9,093 nt of DNA, from positions 1 through 9,093 of the forward strand of contig VAZH01000207.1 in assembly GCA_005884465.1 (NCBI GenBank). Reading direction: 5' to 3'. Shown one piece after another: positions 5,721 to 9,093 of the stretch. How positions within the stretch are numbered: position 1 is the stretch's first letter; each line of letters begins with the position of its first letter. The DNA is from Alphaproteobacteria bacterium. Lineage in GTDB: Bacteria; Pseudomonadota; Alphaproteobacteria; Rhizobiales; Xanthobacteraceae. The translations under genes and the position numbers were made by a program. The notes below the pieces were generated by a model that saw nothing but the letters and a program-made list of their open reading frames with translations, did not search any database and was not told where the DNA came from.

Positions 5721-7062
5721 GGATGACGCCCTCCATTGCGGCCGCGAGTTCGAAGATGCGGCGGTCCGATCCCCCGGATGCCGCAAGCATGAACCCGACC
5801 GGCACCTCGCCTTTGCGATGGCAGGGGAGCGAAATCGCGCAGCCGTCGATCATGTTGATCAGGCTACAATTGCGCAGCGACAGCAGGTTGGCCTTGGTGA
5901 AAGCCTTGTCGTCGGCAAGGTCGGCGATGCGCGGCGGCGTGTTGGCGGTGGTCGGCAGGACCATCGCGTCATAAGGTGCGAGGTGGACCGTGGCACGCGC
6001 GATCAGCGACTTCCGCGCGCCGAGCAAATCGATATAGTCCGCGGCGCTTATGCTTTCACCGCGAAGAATGCGCAAGGACACGCGGGAGTCGTAGACATTG
6101 CCCTTGCTGGCGATCAAATAACGATGCCAGGCATAGCTTTCCGCTGCCGCGAAGCCGCCCTTGGCGTTCATTAACCCAATGTCGAGGAATTCCGGCACCG
6201 CGATCCGCTCGATCAGCGCGCCCTGTCGCGACAAGGTTTCCAGCGCGCGCTCGAAGATCCGCGCCACTTCATCATCGAGTTCGTCGAGCGCGACCGTGGT
6301 CGGCACTGCGAGACGCATTCCCTTGATCGGGCGCGGCTGCAGCGGGACGATCGCCTCATTGGCGAGCACGGCGTCAAGCACTGCGCAACACCCAACGCTG
6401 CGCGCGAGCGGCCCGAAACTGTCGAGCGTGAACGAGAGCGGCACGCCGCCGTCGAGCGGCACGCGACGCTGCGTCGGTTTGAAGCCGACGATGCCGTTAT
6501 AGGCGGCCGGAATCCGGCAGGAGCCGCCGGTATCGGTGCCGAGCGCGCCATGCGCCATACGATCGACAACGGACACCGCCGCGCCGGATGACGATCCGCC
6601 AGGTACATGCCCCACGCCGCGCTGCCATGCGCCCTTCGGCGTGCCGTAATGCGGATTGATGCCGATTCCGGAATAGGCGAACTCGGTCATGTTGGTCCGG
6701 CCGATCACAATGAAACCGGCACGGCGCAGCCGCGCCACCACGGGAGCATCGGCATCCGCCGGGGCTGAATCCTCCAGCGCGCGCGAGCCGGCGCGGGTCA
6801 CCTGCCCCTTGATGTCGAACAGATCCTTGATGGAGACGGGAATGCCGGCAAAGGGCGACGGCGCCGCCTTCACCTCGCGCAGCCGGTCCATCGCTTCCGC
6901 CGCCTCGATCGCCGCTTCCGCATCGACATGAAGGAACGCCCGCGCGCCCTCGCCCGAGCTGTCGGCAATCCTGGCAAGGCATTCGTCGACGAGCTTGCGG
7001 GCGCTGGTGCGGCCGTTTTCGAGATCATCCGCCAGTGATGCAAGTGTCGGCGTGTTCTTCAT
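5713..7062 (-). CDS. Amidase (amidase signature family)
   Basis: A 449-residue serine hydrolase that cleaves a C-N amide bond; the substrate is not determinable here. The Ser-cisSer-Lys triad is visible: Lys79 in PVSIKDLFD, cis-Ser157 in PGGSSSGAA and nucleophile Ser181 in GTDTGGSCRIP. The 24-residue gap between the two serines is the usual one. GRTNMTEFAYSGIGINPHYGTP (121-142) is the typical block before the cis-Ser. A GatA role is unlikely, since gatB and gatC are absent and the context is catabolic. I chose ATG 7062 because GGAGA (7071-7075) lies 8 nt before it. The earlier in-frame ATGs at 7080 and 7131 arise from the palindromic repeat at 7076-7195. It overlaps the DUF2848 start by 8 nt, so the two are probably translated together. 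Confidence 0.9.
   Translation of the reverse strand: MKNTPTLASLADDLENGRTSARKLVDECLARIADSSGEGARAFLHVDAEAAIEAAEAMDRLREVKAAPSPFAGIPVSIKDLFDIKGQVTRAGSRALEDSAPADADAPVVARLRRAGFIVIGRTNMTEFAYSGIGINPHYGTPKGAWQRGVGHVPGGSSSGAAVSVVDRMAHGALGTDTGGSCRIPAAYNGIVGFKPTQRRVPLDGGVPLSFTLDSFGPLARSVGCCAVLDAVLANEAIVPLQPRPIKGMRLAVPTTVALDELDDEVARIFERALETLSRQGALIERIAVPEFLDIGLMNAKGGFAAAESYAWHRYLIASKGNVYDSRVSLRILRGESISAADYIDLLGARKSLIARATVHLAPYDAMVLPTTANTPPRIADLADDKAFTKANLLSLRNCSLINMIDGCAISLPCHRKGEVPVGFMLAASGGSDRRIFELAAAMEGVIRV
5730..5734 (-). promoter_or_regulatory. Ribosome-binding site deciding the GTG start of the DUF2848 gene
   Basis: GGAGG lies 9 nt upstream of GTG 5720, within the last codons of the amidase gene. 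It supports the 8-nt gene overlap and the GTG start. Confidence 0.65.
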
Positions 7063-7070
7063 CTTCGATT

Positions 7071-7075
7071 TCTCC
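7071..7075 (-). promoter_or_regulatory. Ribosome-binding site fixing the amidase start
   Basis: GGAGA lies 8 nt upstream of ATG 7062. The competing ATG at 7080 has no purine-rich sequence upstream because that DNA is repeat. Confidence 0.65.
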
Positions 7076-7195
7076 GTCATGGCCAGGCATAGTAGTCTGC
7101 CTTGCGCAGACTTGTCTGCGCTCCCGGCCATCCACGTCTTTCTCTACCTTCATGTCACTCAGACCTGGATGCCCGGGACAAGCCCGGGCATGACG
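7076..7195. repeat. Composite palindromic repeat inside the AtuA-amidase operon
   Basis: An element filling the 134-nt gap between the AtuA C-terminal-like gene and the amidase. The left half folds by ATGGCC (7079-7084) with GGCCAT (7126-7131) around AGTCTGC/GCAGACT (7094-7100/7106-7112). The right half is a perfect 9-bp hairpin, ATGCCCGGG (7169-7177) and CCCGGGCAT (7183-7191). The outer ends read GTCATGG and GGGCATGAC. It resembles dispersed repeats I recall in Bradyrhizobium. Lying within a one-strand gene cluster, it may attenuate or process the transcript. Confidence 0.75.
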
Positions 7196-7196
7196 A

Positions 7197-7514
7197 CTAA
7201 GTACTGAGGTCATCCTCGATCTCCAGATCCAGCAGCGCGGAGCTCAGGGATTTGCCGTGGGCATCGAGCGCCAGCGACCGCGTTACGCCACCGCCGAGCG
7301 TCTGGGTCATCACAAAATTCAGCGCGGCAATGCTGGGCAGCTCATAGCGCACCACCTCGCCTTCGACAACGCCGGCAAAATGCGCTCTTACCCGAGCGCT
7401 GGTGACTTGCGCAAGCAGAAGCGGATAGTGCCCTTCGTCGTAGGCAATCACCGAGATGTTGGAGGTGTTGCCCTTGTCGCCGGTGCGGGAATGGGCGATC
7501 TCGCGCAGCTTCAT
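7197..7514 (-). CDS. AtuA-related C-terminal (ferredoxin-like fold) protein
   Basis: A 105-residue protein beginning KLREIAHSRTGDKGNTSNISVIAY. The SRTGDKG...N(I/V)S motif (9-20) marks the small domain found at the C-terminus of full-length AtuA proteins or as a separate partner. It is soluble with no signal peptide. I chose ATG 7514 because GGAGG (7523-7527) lies 8 nt upstream and the family begins here; a longer frame to 7766 is a shadow of the upstream gene. It starts 4 nt after the stop of the AtuA-family gene, so the two products are almost certainly made together and probably form one complex. Its stop (TAG, 7197-7199) sits at the edge of the repeat at 7076-7195, so the last residues may be affected by that insertion. 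Confidence 0.82.
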   Translation of the reverse strand: MKLREIAHSRTGDKGNTSNISVIAYDEGHYPLLLAQVTSARVRAHFAGVVEGEVVRYELPSIAALNFVMTQTLGGGVTRSLALDAHGKSLSSALLDLEIEDDLST

Positions 7515-7518
7515 CGCG

Positions 7519-8859
7519 TCAGCCTCCCACGAAATGGACCTGCGGCCTGGCGAGTTCGCGCGGCAGCAGGACCGACGCCACCGCGACCACATCGCGTGCC
7601 GATTTGAAAACGCCGCCGCCGGCCGCGGGGCCATTGGTGTACAGTGTTTCGACCTCGTTGCCGATCCGGACAGCCTCACGCAGGTTTTCGGTGCGGCCGG
7701 CGACGCGAACGCGCACCTCGTAGGGTTCGTTTCCGCGTGCGGCAAGGTTGGCGCCGTGCAGCGCATCGACGCCGATCAGGTCGAACCGCAATTCACTTGC
7801 GGCAACGCCGGTAAGTTTCAACCGTTCCCGAACGATTTCCAGCGCCAGCCGTCCGCGCGCCAGTGAGCCCGGGCCGGCATAGGAAATCTGACCCTCGCCG
7901 ATGTAGCTGTCGACATAGCCGACCGAAACCTTCAGCGTAGCGGGTCGCTCGGTGCCGCGTCCACCGCTGACGCGTACGCGATCCCGCGCGATCTCCTCAA
8001 CCCTCACCTGCGAAAAATCCGCTGTTACGTCGGGCTGGAGATATCGCGTGGGATCGTGCACCTCGTAGAGCAGTTGCTCCTTGCAAGTCTGCGCCGTCAC
8101 CGCGCCGCCTGAGCCGGCGACCTTGGTGATGACAAGCGCGCCATCCTCGCCGACTTCGCCGATCGGAAAGCCGAGCCGCGCCAGATCGGGGATATTTTTG
8201 TAGCCGGGGTCGGCAAAATAGCCGCCGGTGATCTGTCCTGCGCATTCGAGCAGATGGCCGGCGACGGTGCCCTGGCCCAGCAAATTCCAGTCATCCATCG
8301 CCCAGCCGAAGGCGTGGATCATGGTCGCCAGAAACAGCGCGGGATCGGAGGCGCGTCCGGTGATCACAATGTCGGCGCCGCCGGTCAGTGCCTGCGCGAT
8401 CGGCTCGGCGCCGAGATAGGCGTTGGCCGACAGTAGCCGGTTGCCGAGCTGCTTGATCGAGCCATCGAACTCCATGATCGGGAGATCGCCGTCCTTGCAG
8501 GCATCGAGCACCTCATCGCCGATGACGGCGGCGATCTTCAGCGACGGCAGGCCAAGCGATCTGGCGATCTCCGCTGTCTTGCGCGCCGCTGCGAGCGGAT
8601 TGGCCGCGCCCATATTGGTGACGATCTTGATGCCTTTAGAAGCGCAGATCGGCAGCACCGCACGCATCCGCTCCTCGAGCAGCGGATCGTAACCGCTGTC
8701 GGGGTTTTTCATGCGCGACTGCTGCGCCAGCGCAACTGTGCGCTCGCCGAGACACTCGAATACCAGATAATGGATGTCACCCTTTTCGGCGAGTTCGACC
8801 GCGGGCTCGATGCGATCGCCCGAATAGCCGGCACCGGATCCTATTCGTATCGTTCGCAC
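7519..8859 (-). CDS. AtuA family protein (DUF1446), acyclic terpene utilisation-type
   Basis: A 446-residue cytoplasmic protein with family blocks GAGYSGDR (9-16), TNMGAANP (81-88) and ADIVITGRASDPAL (162-175), and the GPAAGGG stretch near the C-terminus. AtuA of Pseudomonas is required for citronellol/geraniol growth, but its biochemical activity is unclear, and many family members sit in other acyl-CoA-type pathways. Here the C-terminal small domain is a separate gene immediately downstream. The start is GTG 8859 (VRTIRIGSGAGYSGDR), with GGAG (8865-8868) 5 nt upstream. The ATG at 8886 would add nine residues read largely from the palindromic repeat at 8874-8984. Next to it are an amidase and DUF2848 rather than AtuB, AtuC or AtuF, so terpene use should not be assumed. 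Confidence 0.87.
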   Translation of the reverse strand: MRTIRIGSGAGYSGDRIEPAVELAEKGDIHYLVFECLGERTVALAQQSRMKNPDSGYDPLLEERMRAVLPICASKGIKIVTNMGAANPLAAARKTAEIARSLGLPSLKIAAVIGDEVLDACKDGDLPIMEFDGSIKQLGNRLLSANAYLGAEPIAQALTGGADIVITGRASDPALFLATMIHAFGWAMDDWNLLGQGTVAGHLLECAGQITGGYFADPGYKNIPDLARLGFPIGEVGEDGALVITKVAGSGGAVTAQTCKEQLLYEVHDPTRYLQPDVTADFSQVRVEEIARDRVRVSGGRGTERPATLKVSVGYVDSYIGEGQISYAGPGSLARGRLALEIVRERLKLTGVAASELRFDLIGVDALHGANLAARGNEPYEVRVRVAGRTENLREAVRIGNEVETLYTNGPAAGGGVFKSARDVVAVASVLLPRELARPQVHFVGG

Positions 8860-8864
8860 ACCAT

Positions 8865-8868
8865 CTCC
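8865..8868 (-). promoter_or_regulatory. Ribosome-binding site deciding the GTG start of the AtuA-family gene
   Basis: GGAG lies 5 nt before GTG 8859, just outside the repeat edge. No such site is seen for the in-frame ATG at 8886, whose upstream DNA is repeat. Confidence 0.6.
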
Positions 8869-8873
8869 GTCGT

Positions 8874-8984
8874 CATTGCGAGCCAACGGGTCGCGCGCAC
8901 GCGCGCCCGATGACAGGCTCCGCGAAGCAATCCAGAACTTCAGTCAAAAGCTGGATTGCTTCGTCGCTTGCGCTCCTCGCGATG
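8874..8984. repeat. Large palindromic dispersed repeat, copy B
   Basis: Second copy of the element at 4891-5010. Terminal arms are CATTGCGAG (8874-8882) and CTCGCGATG (8976-8984; one G-T pair). An inner perfect 12-bp inverted repeat, GAAGCAATCCAG (8924-8935)/CTGGATTGCTTC (8951-8962), has a 15-nt loop. The side hairpin carries alternating CG instead of the GGCGC/GCGCC of copy A. It separates the AtuA-family gene from the next upstream - strand frame; short open frames on both strands through it are not genes. Confidence 0.87.
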
Positions 8985-8993
8985 ACGGGCACC

Positions 8994-9093
8994 CTAGCGC
9001 GGGAGATCAAGCGCATACAAGCGTTCCAGGCCAGCGATTTTGCGCGTGCCGGAATGCGCGCCATGCGGCAGGATCGCTGGACCGTTGACGGCG
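8994..9093 (-). CDS. C-terminal end of an unidentified protein (partial)
   Basis: The - strand frame entering from the right edge gives 32 residues ending ...HSGTRKIAGLERLYALDLPR then TAG (8994-8996). It has G/C-biased third positions (about two thirds) and stops 9 nt before the repeat copy B, as a real gene end would. Same strand as the AtuA cluster, so it may be the upstream neighbour. I do not recognise the family; too little is visible. It could be a chance open frame. Confidence 0.4.
   Translation of the reverse strand, partial: AVNGPAILPHGAHSGTRKIAGLERLYALDLPR

Noticed and set aside
4983..5726. 247-codon + strand frame opposite the DUF2848 gene
   Set aside because: Starts in repeat DNA, low-complexity composition, and opposes a recognised family on the other strand.
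7515..7766. N-terminal extension of the AtuA C-terminal-like gene
   Set aside because: Lies wholly inside the AtuA-family coding sequence; a good Shine-Dalgarno and family start are at 7514.
8876..9088. Open frames on both strands across the right-end repeat
   Set aside because: Mostly repeat translation (the LDCFAEPVIG type string recurs at 4855-5037 from copy A), typical of spurious annotations.

Overview
This is a high-GC (third codon positions mostly G/C) window that looks alphaproteobacterial. Gene content and the dispersed palindromic repeats point to the Bradyrhizobium/Rhodopseudomonas group. The assignment rests on remembered repeat signatures (a CATTGCGAG...CTCGCAATG element, a CTCATCCTGAGGAG/CTCGAAGGATGAG element, and an ATGGCC...CGGGCAT element), not on a search.

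Layout. On the + strand, positions 2-376 hold the 3' third of an extradiol ring-cleavage dioxygenase of the homoprotocatechuate 2,3-dioxygenase (HpaD) type. A three-domain thiamine-diphosphate (ThDP) enzyme of the acetolactate synthase-like/2-oxoacid decarboxylase superfamily follows at 410-2035. Together they look like the end of an aromatic-acid catabolic operon. A double hairpin repeat (2040-2134) lies at the junction with the convergent - strand genes.

On the - strand, transcribed right to left, 4826-2125 is a compact probable operon of three genes: a 2-oxoglutarate/Fe(II) oxygenase, AlkB (oxidative DNA/RNA demethylase), and a 12-helix MFS transporter. The first two overlap by 4 nt (GTGA). 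The two oxygenases probably act together in alkylation-damage repair; the role of the transporter is unknown.

A second - strand cluster runs 8859-5034: an AtuA-family protein, a small separate AtuA C-terminal-like protein (4 nt spacing), an amidase-signature hydrolase, and a DUF2848 protein overlapping the amidase by 8 nt. It looks like a catabolic operon for an unidentified compound. The usual partners of acyclic terpene degradation (AtuB, AtuC/F) are not in view. A partial - strand reading frame ending at 8994 may be the next upstream gene.

Four palindromic repeat units or elements occupy almost all the larger intergenic gaps (2040-2134, 4891-5010, 7076-7195, 8874-8984). They produce false N-terminal extensions on the amidase and AtuA reading frames and supply the C-terminal codons and stop of the MFS gene. 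Three genes (alkB, DUF2848, AtuA) appear to use GTG starts. No tRNA, rRNA, CRISPR array, transposase or phage gene was seen, and no gap over 300 bases lacks a gene.
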